64,000 nt of DNA from Lentinus brumalis (taxonomy: Eukaryota; Basidiomycota; Agaricomycetes; Polyporales; Polyporaceae), in NCBI GenBank assembly GCA_001792895.1, contig MARA01000007.1, forward strand, positions 992,001 through 1,056,000. The letters are read 5' to 3'. This document shows positions 25,040 through 36,169 of the stretch, one piece after another. A model generated the notes under the pieces. It searched no databases. It was not told the origin of the DNA and saw nothing but the letters and a program-made list of their open reading frames with translations. The number at the start of each line of letters is the position of its first letter. Positions within the stretch are counted from its first letter, which is position 1. The position numbers were made by a program, and so were the translations under genes.

Positions 25040-25071
25040 AACCCTCTACCCTTGCCCAAGGGTAGAGGGTT
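25040..25071. repeat. Subterminal foldback inside the hAT element
   Basis: Arms AACCCTCTACCCTTG and CAAGGGTAGAGGGTT are perfectly complementary around a 2-nt centre. The region between 25010 and 25110 carries several further ACCCT/AGGGT motifs. Confidence 0.85.
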
Positions 25072-25258
25072 TTCGAGGGTATTACAGAGGGGTAAGGGTA
25101 GGGTTGAGGGTATATCCAAGGGTTCATTAACATTTGTTGCATGCCAGAACAGCGAAGGCAAGCATGGCAGGCATCACATATCACACAATTAACACACAGT
25201 AGCACACAGCATAGATGAGCAGATCAATGCATCATTGAACAACAAGGACAGATCTACA

Positions 25259-28200
25259 CTATGACGGAATCTTGATTCTATCCCAGCCATCCTCGAGCTC
25301 GACCTCTTCATCGCCTTCAAGCTCAGCCAAGTTCTCCACAATGCCCTCAATATCAGCATCGTCGATGAGCTCAAGGAGAGACCACTCTCCAAGGCACAGG
25401 AGCGCGCGGATAGATTCAGCCGACAGACCATTACGTACGTGCGGGAGGAGGAGTCGCCCACGTGAGAACACACGTTCAATGTCGACGGAGGTAGCTGTAG
25501 GATGTGCGCAAACGTGAGCGGCATGCAGATGGATCTCAAAACGTGAGACGCACCAGGGATGGTGAGGTAGCTAAGGGCCATGCGGGACAGGCGTGGGTAC
25601 TCACCGCGCCGCTTCCACCACCACTTCAAGGGGTCCTTGCACGGTTCAGTCGGGGCGGCGAGGTACCGGTCGAGTTCATTCTGGACGATGACCATCTTCT
25701 TCTTGCGCTTGCGAGAAAGTAGATCGTTGAACGGGTTGCGACTCTGCAGCCCAAGCTGTAGCAACGAATAGAAGAGGATGCGGAGACAACTCACCGCCGA
25801 GGTAGCCGCCGAGGGATCGCCGTTGTCGTCACCATCGCCACCGCCGTTCACATCCTGCGACTGCTCGTCCGGGAGGGGATAACGTGCGTACTTACGTTCG
25901 TATTCGGCATACAGCAGATCGCGCGCATCTGTGATCCAGTCCTCCTCCCAACCGGCATCCTGGAAATACTCGAGCTTGCACTGCGGGTGGAAGGCTGATG
26001 GATTGTCAGCTCGAGAAGCCTGCATATCAGAGACGACCACTTACCCATCGCGAACCGATAGATTTCGGTGTCGTCGGTCTTGACATAGAACCGGTTGCAT
26101 GTCTTACGACCGAGGGATGCTGCGGATCGCACGGGACCCAGGATCTTCTTGTCAAAGCAGAACTTGGCGAGTTTGTCGTCCAGAAGGTCCATAGCTGGGA
26201 TGACCTGGGTGAGGTTGGAGGCTCCAGCTTGCGAGAAGAAATGAGTGGCGTCCGAGAAGAGCTGAGTGCTTCGTCAGCGTACAGTAGTGAGAGAAGGAGG
26301 AGGGAGACGGGGAGGCGTTATCGCGCAGCCCGTGCACATGGTCCGTGCGCGAGGTCACATGCACAGTCACGAGCGCTGCTACGTGGGAATGTGAGAGTAA
26401 GTGCGTACCTTCAAGACCTGATGCAACTGGGCCGCAATCTCCCACTCCTCTTCATCGAGCTCGTACTCGCGCAAGTCAAACTTCTTGTTTCCTGTGATAT
26501 CGTCGACCGCCTTCCGGTACTTCAAGGCCACTTCCAGCATCTGGAACGTGGAGTTCCAACGCGTTCGTACGTCTCGGGGCAAGATACGCCGAGGGAGCCC
26601 GACCGACTCAACTATTCCATGCCATGCCGGGAGGAGGACTGTAGACGAGTAGGAGATCTTGTACGCGACGGTTCGGATCTGTCGGGGAATGGTGTTAGAT
26701 GGACCAAGGTGAGTGTTCAGATTGTTCAATCCCACCTTCGTAAGCACTAGTTTCACGGGGAGGATCGTCTTGTCGAGCTCGTCGCGTTCATCTTCGTCCA
26801 TCTCCTCACGCTCATCAACAAATCCGTCCTCATTATCGTCCTGACCTCCGTCCGTGCCCGCTGGCAGGTCCAAACCGGTCTCATAGAGATCAATGTCCTT
26901 CAAGAGCGCCTCGATCTCGGCCTCGGCTGCCTCGACTGCCGCCCCCTGCTTCCTCTTCTCGACATCGAAGGGCCGCAGCACGGACTTAGCGCACAAGTTG
27001 ACGACGTGGTCGAAGCACCGACCACGGTCTCGCTTGCCGCCGAACTCCGGCAGCCGCTCGCCCAAGATGTCGACCATCTTGTCGTTCGGAGTGGCATTGT
27101 CCGCGGTTATAGCCAGCATCTATCTCGACAAGTAAGTGCCCGTCATTTCCTGCTCACGTCCCACGATATCACTGACCTTTTCCTTGATCCCAAACTCGTC
27201 CAGCATCGCCTCGCACGCCTCCGCAAGCGCCTCCCCCGTGTGGGACTCAGCAACCTCGATGACGTCCAGTATGAATGTGAGTGGAGTCCCTTCGTGATGG
27301 AGGTGGACTGCGAATGCTAACAGGGCCTTATGATTAGGTGAAGTCCAGGCATCGAACGTAAAGTTCAGATCGCCGTCGAAATCCTGCAAGTCGTTCCCAC
27401 AGCCCGGTCAGTGTTCCCACCACCTGTCAATAACGATTCGACGCTCACCCGAAGCATTCTCGCTATGCGCGCACGGCACCTCGCAAAGACCCGACGTACG
27501 TCCCGAGACACCGTGGCCGGTGATGGAATCTGGTAGTGCGGCCGTCCGGTTTTCATCAGCTGCAAGAACGCTCGATCGGACACGATCTCGTAAGGCCTTT
27601 TATTCTCCGCGACCCATCTCACGATCCATGCGCTACGATCCTGTCAATCTCCCGATCCAGCCGCAGATGTGTGTACGTACCGCGCCTCCTTTGCAGTGTG
27701 TTGTCTGATGGAATAGCTGACCTTTCCCTTCCCCACGCGCTTGAATGCTTTCGTGATGGTTCCTGTCCGTCCGAAGTTCTCAACCATCGGGCGTGCGTCC
27801 GTGTGCTTCCCTGCCCCCTTGGCTGCGCGGAAGATCTCCTTGCCCCAGCACGATTTGATGTGCGTCGCCATGTTGCTGGTGGATGTGGCGTCTTTTGTGT
27901 CGAGGTACCGTGTCGTTTTGTGGGTGCACCCCGGCTTCGCACAGGAGAACACGTGTCCGATCTTTGTAGGCGACTTTCGAATGATCTCGACCTCGGGCTT
28001 GAAGAACGCGTATACGTGGGAAGTCCAGAGGTCCTGGGCTTCCTCTGGAACTTCGGTAAGCATCTGCGATGTACGTGTGCATGAGATCACTAACTGAGAT
28101 ATTCTTCTGGCGTCAGATCGGCTTTTTTCTTCTTCTTTTTCGGCTGCGGCGGCGGCGGCGCGATCTCTTCGATCTCGGAGTCTTCCTCCCGGGTTGCGGT

Positions 28201-28410
28201 CGAGCGGCGGTGCACGTCGTCCTCGTCCTCAACGTCCTCCACCGTCGGAGAGCGGTACCCACTGCCTCCGCTGGACTTCGAGGACTTCGATCCGATGCTG
28301 ATGGTGCTGCCGCTGTCGCTGCCACTCTTGTGCTTCTTTCTGACACGAGATGCGATCGATGATGCCTGCCGTTTGAGGGCAGTCGCCACCTTGTCGACGA
28401 GCTTCCCCAT
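25259..28410 (-). CDS. hAT transposase, intact, 854 aa
   Basis: Ten exons (28410-28095, 28044-27681, 27617-27449, 27383-27177, 27119-26736, 26678-26409, 26261-26045, 25994-25795, 25755-25554, 25494-25259) sum to 855 codons. The order is: an N-terminal Ser/Lys-rich nuclear tail (PPPPQPKKKKKKADL); a BED-like zinc finger (CAKPGCTHKT with downstream HIKSC); FTFDAWTSPNHKALLAF with the first catalytic Asp; LAITADNATPNDKM with the second; RGRCFDHVVNL (the CxxH of the insertion domain); DVRTRWNSTFQML; and the C-terminal dimerisation block (LDRYLAAPTEP, KWWWKRRGEYPRL, TSVDIERVFSRGRLLL), which holds the last Glu region. It catalyses cut-and-paste transposition in the nucleus. All hallmark residues are present. 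Introns of 50-65 nt match the host style. Confidence 0.9.
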
Positions 28411-28735
28411 GTTGTAAATAGATGTGTAGTTCTGCGCCAAATATTCCTGTTGCCTTGCTCCTTGCCCCGCGCGCCCATGTTGCTTATGTAATGCTCTATA
28501 AATGGTATCAGCTATACAGTTTCGGAGTTGAATCTTGCCGCCGGTCCCAGCCTCCTGGATTATGCCGCAACGCCTGCTGCAGAGCCTCAGGACATTTGCA
28601 ATAATTATTGCTGCTAAGTGTGCATAAATCTGTGCATAACCCTTGAGGGTCACCGGAAGGGTGTCAAGGGTTGTAAGTCTGTACCCCGACCCTTACCCTA
28701 GGGATACCCTTACCCTCAACCCTCGAGGGTTGCTG

Positions 28736-28754
28736 ATACCCCTGCAGGGCCCTA
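28736..28754 (-). repeat. hAT terminal inverted repeat, right
   Basis: Reverse complement of the 19-bp left repeat, followed directly by the duplicated GTCAACGT at 28755-28762. Confidence 0.95.
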
Positions 28755-29445
28755 GTCAACGTTGCTCACGGGGATGGGGCACTCGACGCCTTCTCCCGCG
28801 AATACACGCGGCACCTCTGTCGATGCGCTGCCCGAGGTTCTTGAGAAGGAGAGAAACGACCTCAGCGACCAGCTCTCCACCCTGCCCGCCTCGCACCCCC
28901 CTCCCGATGAACCACTGGTAGTTTTCGGGCAACCGCCGCCCCGCGTGCTGACGACTCCCCAGCCGCGAAAGAAAGCTGCTCCTCGCGAGCGCGGCGGCAA
29001 ACGTCGAGGGCGCCGTGGAGGTAAAGCAAGCACAAGGTGCGATCGTTCGACTACGATGACGGTTCAAGCACTGATGTTCGCTCCTCTAGTGGGAGAAAGT
29101 CTACGAAGGCAGCGCCAACCGCCCTGGATGCGACCAGCAGCAAGATGAAGAAGACGAAAGCCCTTGTGCAACCTCAAGCTGGGGTGCAGAACGAGAACGA
29201 CCCCGTGACGGCCGATCTGGCCCTGGGCAAGAGAAAGCGTGTCGCGACGGCCCGTTGGGAGGGTGTCAGCCCGTACGTGTATCTGATTGCTGCTCGACGC
29301 GAACGAACTCACCCGCAGTTCTAGTGACTTCTCCGCCGCGAAAAAGGTGAGACGGACAGATCCAGACGACACAGAACTGCCGGCCGTGTTAGAGCCTAAG
29401 AGAACTGCGCCCGCTGCAAAGGGTCGTAGAGGTAACCGATCATAG

Positions 29446-29812
29446 AGTACGCGTTCGCACTAGATACCCATGTAGCGTTTCACCGCAGAGAATCTCGATA
29501 GGGCTGCCGGGTAGCAACTGAACCATGCGAACGACAACCGATCTAGATGTACATGGAAAACCTGGGATGTCCCAAGATGTCGGCACGCTAGGCCTCATGG
29601 GTTCAACGCCATGCAACCTGCCGGGCAAGGGTGCCTCCGACCTGGTTCCCAATCCAGACGACCACGATTCTAATTCAGACGACACCTACGCTGCTGACAG
29701 GATATATGCAATATTTTTGCGAACTCCGCACAACTCCGAACTCCCTCCCTCCCATAAATACCCCCACCTCGTCCACTGAACCCTCAGCGAATCCGCGTCT
29801 CCTCTCATTCGC
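29446..29812. promoter_or_regulatory. Intergenic region with TATA-like element for the 29.8 kb gene
   Basis: CATAAATAC lies at about 29753-29761, roughly 55-60 bp upstream of the ATG at 29813, in a C-rich context. It is the best core-promoter candidate. No other feature was seen. Confidence 0.45.
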
Positions 29813-32797
29813 ATGGGCCGCACGCGCACTCCTCGTACCTCTCGCTCCTCTAGACCTCGTAAGGCCACAAGCACCCCCCGCACCTCTCGGTCTAAGTATC
29901 CCCTCATCCTCCGAGCGCTCTGCGACAACGACGCTGCCACCCGCCTCCCGTACGACCACTGGACCCTTCACAGCCACCGCTGCTTCAAGTGTCACAACAT
30001 CGGCGAGCAGTTCGACCGTACCGTCTACCTTCGGGGCCGTGCTGGGTGGCACATACGTGTTGTACATCTCTTCCCTGCTGATACCGTGGAACAACGCTGA
30101 CTGTGTCGCTAGTGCCGCAAGTGCAGCTTCCACTACTACCCCCCTCAACCTCCTCCAACCGACAAGTTCGTCCAGATGATCGAGGCCAAGCGCGATGAGC
30201 TGCAGGCTGACCACGCCGAGGCTTCTCCGGTCAGTGCTTCGCGCGGATATCCGCGAGTTTCGTCAGCTATCTAACACACAGCGTGCAGCTCGCGCACAGT
30301 AACTCGGCTTCGGGCGAGAACATGTTCTCGGCCATGTCCGCTGCCGGATCTACTGTCTTCTCTCCTGTGCCATCGCCTGCCACGCCGTCCCTTGTCGAAG
30401 CCAGTTCGAGCGCGGTACGTGCCCACGCCCTCACACCGGTACGCAATCTTATGTGGGGATCCAGAGCTCATCGCGTACGAAGAGTCGGTCTGGACAGACA
30501 CCCGCGGATATCGCCCGAGATGAGCAGGCTGCGCGCGAGCTCCAGCGCAAGATCAACATGTGCGTCGGGGAGGACGACTGGACAGAAGATATGTTCTACA
30601 ACGTAGTCAACGTATGTTCGTTGTCTCGCTATTCCCATATGCATCCTAACGAACATTATCTCAACCATAGTCCCCCACTAAGACGGCGCTCGACATTGCT
30701 CGCGACGCCGCTCTTGCTCGCAGTTTGCAAGAACAAGACGCCATTCCTGTATGTGCCTTTATTCGAAACCAGAATGCGTGGCTGATCATTACCGCAGGCC
30801 TCGAAGAAGATAGAAGTTTGCGCTTCGGTCCCTGCTCTTCTCGCGGTAAATATGTGCCATACTTGTTCAGAAAATATTGCTCACTCTCCGCCAGTCCCCT
30901 ACTATCTTCCAAACCAACGAGGGGCGTGAACGCATCTCCCAGGTCACGAAGGTTTGCGTCCTTCACATTTTCATCCCATAGGTTATAACAGACCTCGCAG
31001 CGATTCATGGGCGTCGCCCCCAGCGCTCCGACCACGTTGAGCAAACGGACGCGTAGAGGGCACGCCAAGGGCAAAGCGAACGCCAAGGGGAAAGGAAACT
31101 CCAAGGGCAAAGCACATCTTCCAAAGACACCTTCCACGCCGGCGCAGAGGACCCCGCAGCCATTCCCGGTATGTCAAGCTGTCGTCTTGAAAACGTGCTA
31201 TGCTGACACACCCGTCAGACCTTCAGTCCTTTGGGCCAGTCCACCCCTGCTCCGAGCTCGCCCTCTCCCATGTCTGCTAAGAAAGATGATGAGGTTGTCG
31301 TGAAGATTGAGCCGGGTACTACTCCGCTCGACAACAACGCTCTGCCGTTGAGCCCTCGCCCTCGTGCAGGCAGCGTCATCTCCCTCTCGAGCGACTCTGA
31401 CATGGAGTCGCCTGTCAAGTCGAAGACCACTGGCCGTGCTCCAAGCATCATATCTATCTCGAGCGAGTCCGAAGACGAGTCTCCGCCGCAGAAGAAGCCC
31501 CGCAAGCACGCCGGACCTCAGTCTTCTCACTACAGTCGCTCTTCGGCGTTCACCGGACCATCCCGATCCGAAGACGCCGCCTCCTCGCTGCTCCAACTGG
31601 CGACTCGCGCGCACGATACAGGCAGCCTCTCCGTGGTCTCCCCTACCGTCAGCGACTTCGCCTCCACCAACAGCAACAAGGAGAATGAACAGACCGCTGG
31701 GACGACCCCACCTGCCACTCAGCCGAGGGCCTTTCTGAATGATGCGATTGCTGCTCCGCCCTCCCTTACTCAAGCTGCCACCATCTCTACTCCTCGCACG
31801 TCCGCTCGCACAGCCACCCTCTCCCTTCCTTTCCTTGACGGACCGCCTCCTGCGTCCCTCGCGGATATCAACGAGCAGGCTATCATGATCATGCGTACGA
31901 TCATTGATCACATCCAGGAGGGCAGAGTGGTTACGAACGCAGAGCCAGCTCCCCCGCTCCCGCAAACTTCATGGGTGAGGCTGAATACCCACTGAACCTT
32001 CCGCGCCGGCTTCCCGATGTCGTCATGAAGGAGGAGTCTCGCAGCCCTGCTGACAAGGGCGATGGCGACGAGAGCGAGGGCGACGAGAGCCACGACGATG
32101 GGAGTGCAGCGGGCGACAAGGACCAGGACGAGGACGAAGACGAAGACGAAGACGAAGACGAAGAGGACATCACTTCGGCGAACGCAAGGGAGGCGAAGAA
32201 GGAACAGGCATCTCCTTCAGCGAAGTCCGCTGCCTCCGCGTCGACCGAGGGCGACTGGCTCATTGAGGTGTGCGAAGATACGCCCTTCCCTGGAGTTTGG
32301 AGCTTCGAAGTCCACCCCTCCCTCCGCGATCTGCGGCCTGGCCCTATGCCCCAGTTCCACATCTGTGCGCGCTGGTTGCTCAAGATTGTCATCTGGTTCC
32401 GAGTAAGCAATTCTGACCCCACACTTTGTATACTCGCTGACATCTCGTTCAGGTCGATCTGCCCCCTGTCGTCAAGATGATCACGCTCGACGAAGCGACG
32501 TACGAACTGGTTCTCAACCAGTACTTCATCACCCGCCGCGTCTTCGACACCACGGGAATCAATGAATTCCGACTCTGGAACCGCAGCAGCATGGACTGGA
32601 AGTTTTGCCGGCCCTGCGACCGTATTCCGGTCTCCATCACCGAGCACCACACCGTCCTCATTCGCCTTCCCACTGTCAACAACCCTGTCGGCTTCCCGGA
32701 GATGCTCCTCCAGGCCATGGGTCCCTGCACCAACGTCGACCATACCCGGTACTCTCCTCATGAAGACCGCAAGGGCAAGGGTCGCGCAACTGAATAG
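29813..32797 (+). CDS. Unknown protein with N-terminal Cys4 zinc-ribbon and acidic/basic linkers
   Basis: Eleven exons (29813-30058, 30113-30229, 30289-30414, 30465-30611, 30671-30748, 30798-30845, 30895-30942, 31001-31168, 31219-31974, 32031-32402, 32453-32797) give 816 aa with frame kept throughout. It starts MGRTRTPRTSRSSRPRKA (basic). A C-x2-C...C-x2-C pair follows (HRCFKCHNIG and CRKCSFHYYPP), likely a zinc ribbon. Next come a helical block (RSGQTPADIARDEQAARELQ), Lys/Gly repeats (HAKGKANAKGKGNSKGKAH), a long Ser/Pro-rich part with SISSESEDESPP, an acidic DEDEDEDE run, and a folded C-terminal domain (WLIEVCEDTPFPGVWSFEVH ... NRSSMDWKFCRPCDRIPV). Function unknown; the zinc ribbon plus charged linkers point to a nuclear protein. 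The apparent frame change near 31975 is a 56-nt intron. Remnants of a related gene lie downstream. Confidence 0.7.
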
Positions 32798-33350
32798 ATC
32801 ACTCATGGTATGCATACTTTTCTCGTTTCTTCATCTCTCTGCCTCTCTCCTCCCTTCCATGTATCGGCGCGCATATACACGTCGCCGCCTCACCCATGCC
32901 TCCTTTCTATCATGCCTGTCTCTCAGCCTCGTCGCATCTCGTCCTCGACTCGGTATGTTCCTGCAAAAAAACAAAACTTCTAGATTGCGTGTTCTCCTCC
33001 CTGTCTCCTGCTCACACCGGATACTATATCTTGGTTTGGGATATGCGTTTGTATGCTTGTGTGTTACTCATCTTCGACGGGGGCGTCGCAAGGCCGCAGT
33101 AGGGGGACTTGTTCACGCCTCGTATACCAATCTTGTGTACTTTTCGACGCCTGCTTATCTCACATAGATGGACCACTTATAATCGCATACCTGCGTGTTA
33201 CGCGGTTTCTATGTCTCAGGTTTTATACTTCGTACTTATTTCGTGCTTGTCACAGCGACTGCGATGTTATATGGTTCCAGTTTTAGTGTTGGAAGCGCTC
33301 TGTGTCCTCTTGGAGTGTATGTTCGCTGACAATGGGATGATTGTACAGGG
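32798..33350. other. 3' flank, no gene recognised
   Basis: AT-richer, pyrimidine-rich sequence after the stop at 32797, typical of a fungal 3' region. Nothing else supported. Confidence 0.45.
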
Positions 33351-35575
33351 CAAGGTCCCATAAGAACATCAACCAGAAATGCGCTTTCTGCAGTCAAACT
33401 GCGGCGGTTCCACACACTAAGCGTGATAGACCATGGTGTTCTCAAAATGCAGGGCCGCTTGTAACTGTTTGAGGTGAGCTACACGCTGGAAGTGATGCCT
33501 AGCGTATATACATTGACTGACGTCTCTTCAATCCAGGACGGAACTTCCGACCACAGCCACTCCACGCGATAGCACCGCCACCCCACGCGAGAGCACCGCC
33601 ACCCCACGCGAGTCAAACTCAAACCGCTGCTCCAGCCTCCAGGCGCCGGCTTCGTCAGACCTCACAAGCAGCCTGCCATGGCGTTGACGGCGACGTCTGC
33701 GAGCTCGTACTTGGGCGCCGGTTACCCCGACGCTTCGGCCTGGTTGTGAGGCCTGCTACGAGCCCGCTACTTGGAGGAGCATGCTGGCGCAACCCTTAGC
33801 AGCAACTATTAGTTTCGTTCCTTTGCTATGACAAGACAGGTGGCTGATACGTACTGTCACAGCTCCTACGACACGTTGAAAGGTATCGCCGTCCCAGTGC
33901 TGAGGTGAGCTGCTGGCATGTCAAAGTTACAGACTTCGGAGACGATAGAATCACACTGCCCAAATCTTGTCTCGCGGAGTGCTATGCGTGTGACTACCTT
34001 GCAGGCCGTGGTACGTGAACAGGGCCCGTTTGATGAACCTGCTGACTAACTGAAGAGACGCGAACGGACTCATGATGGCGCAGGTGAGTTCGCGACTCCT
34101 GCACCAGCTCTGCCTGGGAACTCACGTGTGAGTACATGACAGCGCAAACGACCTTACCACAAACGGAGAACGCGGTACGTGCGCTCAGTCGCGTCGCACC
34201 ATCGGCCTCCCTACGCGCGAACGTCAAAGTCAGGGGACAGACAGAGCAGGTACCCGCACGAGTATTGGCCAGTGAAATAGAAAACATTGACAGACGTGGA
34301 AGGGAGAAATAACGCTCACAGTGAGCCGCAGGTACGCGTAGCGAGGAAGAGGTACAGTCATTAGTTGTAGTAAGAGCCCACATCCACGATCGCGCAGCGG
34401 TAATAAGTGCGTACATGCGTGTGCGCCACGGGGAGTGATGGGCGAGAGATACGGTGGCCTTGGTGCGTGGGAGGCGAGACCAGGAGACACAGCAAACAAT
34501 CTGACGCTATATTGCAGAGCTCTTCAAGGATGAGCATCCGCTCCGGACAGACGCCTGCACATATCGCCGCTGATCACAGCGTCCAACAAGAGTACATAGA
34601 GCAAGCTGGCCGCATGTGGAAGGTGCGGGACCGAGAGTGCGGGCTACACTGGATTACCGCGTATATTGCATTGCGTGAGAGGAACGAGATGCATGACGGT
34701 GGGTCGATACAGATAGGTCCATACAACGAACCGATAGGTAGAAGTCGCATAGAGGTCTGCTTAAAACATGGTACACTCCGGAACGGCATGGAGACATCGC
34801 GGGGAATAGTGCGCTCTTGTAGCACGGGGGTGGAGCGAGGGAAGGGAAGGGAGAAGACGCGAAAGCTGCACGACTTACCATCCAAAAATGCCCGTGAGCC
34901 AAGTCCTGCCCATCCGTCTGATGCCTGCCTGATGGAACTTCCGTACAGCACTCCCCGGGCAGCGGTCTCGACGTGGACTGAAGGAAGCTTGGTGGGAAGC
35001 GGTCGTAGAAAAGCAAGATGCCTAGTACGAGCATGACAGACCTCTAGCACGGATGTTGTGCGAATGATGTGAACCGGCAGGCGCTGTTGCATCCGGACAA
35101 GGTCAGAGCGCGGGAAAGTATGCGTGTGTCCACGGTCCTCGACCTTCCGTGTGCGCCAGCAAGCTTACTTACTCGCTGAAGTTGTCCTCTCGCATCTCAA
35201 CGGTCGTCATCCTGTAGTATGGACACCATCGCGCTTCACCGCAAGGCATATGATGTGCGTACATGAGTTTACCGGTTAGTGTCTTGTACTGAATGATCAC
35301 GCAAACAGGTCTTCGAATCTCTTCTGAACGAGACGGGCCAGCGGCACATGAAAATAACGTATGCTGAGTACATCAAGGTACATCCTGAGCTGACCTTGAG
35401 ATCCCACGCTGACGCTCGACAGGCCATGGAGAGAGCGGGATTTACCTGGCGTTGGGACAAAAAGGGCCGTTTCGATCCACCCGCAAGCCTGGACGGCGGG
35501 TCTCTCCACACGTTCAACATCGGTAATCGATGCATATGTCCTGGAATTTCGCTGAACTATGTCACGTAGGTCACT
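33351..35575 (+). pseudogene. Remnant of a multi-exon gene partly related to the 29.8-32.8 kb gene
   Basis: Short open pieces separated by plausible splice sites. At 33375-33450 there is a Cys-containing piece (NQKCAFCSQTAAV, then RPWC). At 34530-34620, SIRSGQTPAHIAADHSVQQE closely resembles RSGQTPADIARDEQAARE of the intact gene at 29.8 kb. At 35218-35525 there is MDTIALHRKAYD, then VFESLLNETGQRHMKITYAE and WRWDKKGRFDPPASLDGG. Frames cannot be joined into one protein by inspection. It may be a decayed paralogue or a real gene with many very short exons. Confidence 0.35.
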
Positions 35576-36169
35576 CATACGGACCTGGGGAAGCACATCA
35601 GCCCCACCGCGCAGAACGAGTACGCATGATGTGCCCAACCGAAGCATCTACTTGCTGACATTCTGGCAGGATCAGACGGGCGCTGAAGGATAAGTATGGG
35701 CTGAGCTTGGCGAGCTTCGTTGTCGCAGTTGAGGATGGTCAGTACTCCGCTCGGCGTGATAGAGATGGACCATGGTTAACTGACTGCAGCTTGCAGGAGC
35801 TGAGCGTGACTGATTCATACAACACCCGGGTGTGGTTACATAGTTAAACATGTCTTCTTGATGCACACGGAGGATTGCCGATTCGATAGCGACTAAATCA
35901 AAACGCTCTAGTACCCGACTGTCTACTGACTCGTACCTAGATGGGCAAAGCGAGCGTTGTGGCGACACTTGAGTTCCAGGTAAGCCATCTGCCATGGTCA
36001 CAATGCGGATCAACTTACTGAGTCAACAGTTCGCATTCTCACGTCCCCGAGCTTCCTGGGCGATGCAGCAGGTCAAGCTGTGTTCCTGTAGACGAACCGA
36101 ACTGACCACCGCCGCCAGGTGCCTTCTAGGTCGCCCGGGAGTGTTTTGCGGCTATTTAGTGTTCAAGTT
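35576..36169. other. Spacer, nothing recognised
   Basis: No gene, RNA or repeat supported between the gene remnant and the hairpin tandem array. Confidence 0.4.

Larger units (their letters stand above)
24978..28754. mobile_element. Complete hAT DNA transposon, 3777 bp
   Basis: Terminal inverted repeats of 19 bp are identical at both ends (TAGGGCCCTGCAGGGGTAT), within an 8-bp duplication GTCAACGT. Subterminal regions of about 130 bp at each end are packed with ACCCT/AGGGT motifs in both orientations, probable transposase-binding sites. A 15-bp-arm foldback lies at 25040-25071. The single gene inside is an intact hAT transposase on the minus strand. Perfect ends, perfect duplication and an open transposase argue for a young, potentially autonomous copy. 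Confidence 0.95.
23627..29445 (+). pseudogene. Unknown lineage-specific gene split by a hAT transposon
   Basis: Exons: 23627-23923, 23981-24318, 24375-24497, 24546-24667, 24765-24977, then the hAT element, then 28763-29036, 29090-29272, 29319-29445. Without the element and one copy of its 8-bp duplication they sum to 1677 nt, exactly 559 codons. The protein begins MAPRTWRLQEYTLLVAISN. It has a Lys-rich linker (NPKKKKKKEDHTG), a likely folded helical part (VAQATGWVGWFPIGGV, then HLTFEDYLCKRLGW), a Ser/Thr/Pro-rich stretch where the transposon sits, and basic C-terminal repeats (APRERGGKRRGRRGG, GKRKRVATARW). Function unknown; the charge suggests a nuclear protein. All splice sites and frames are otherwise intact, so the disruption is recent, and excision could restore the gene. 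As it stands the element introduces stops in the exon. Confidence 0.75.

Noticed and set aside
29037..29089. Apparent frame change in the hAT-interrupted gene
   Set aside because: A 53-nt intron (GTGCGA...CTAG) restores frame into GRKSTKAAPTALDA.
31975..32030. Apparent frameshift in the zinc-ribbon gene
   Set aside because: Explained by a 56-nt GTGAGG...AAG intron that keeps frame and matches local intron size.
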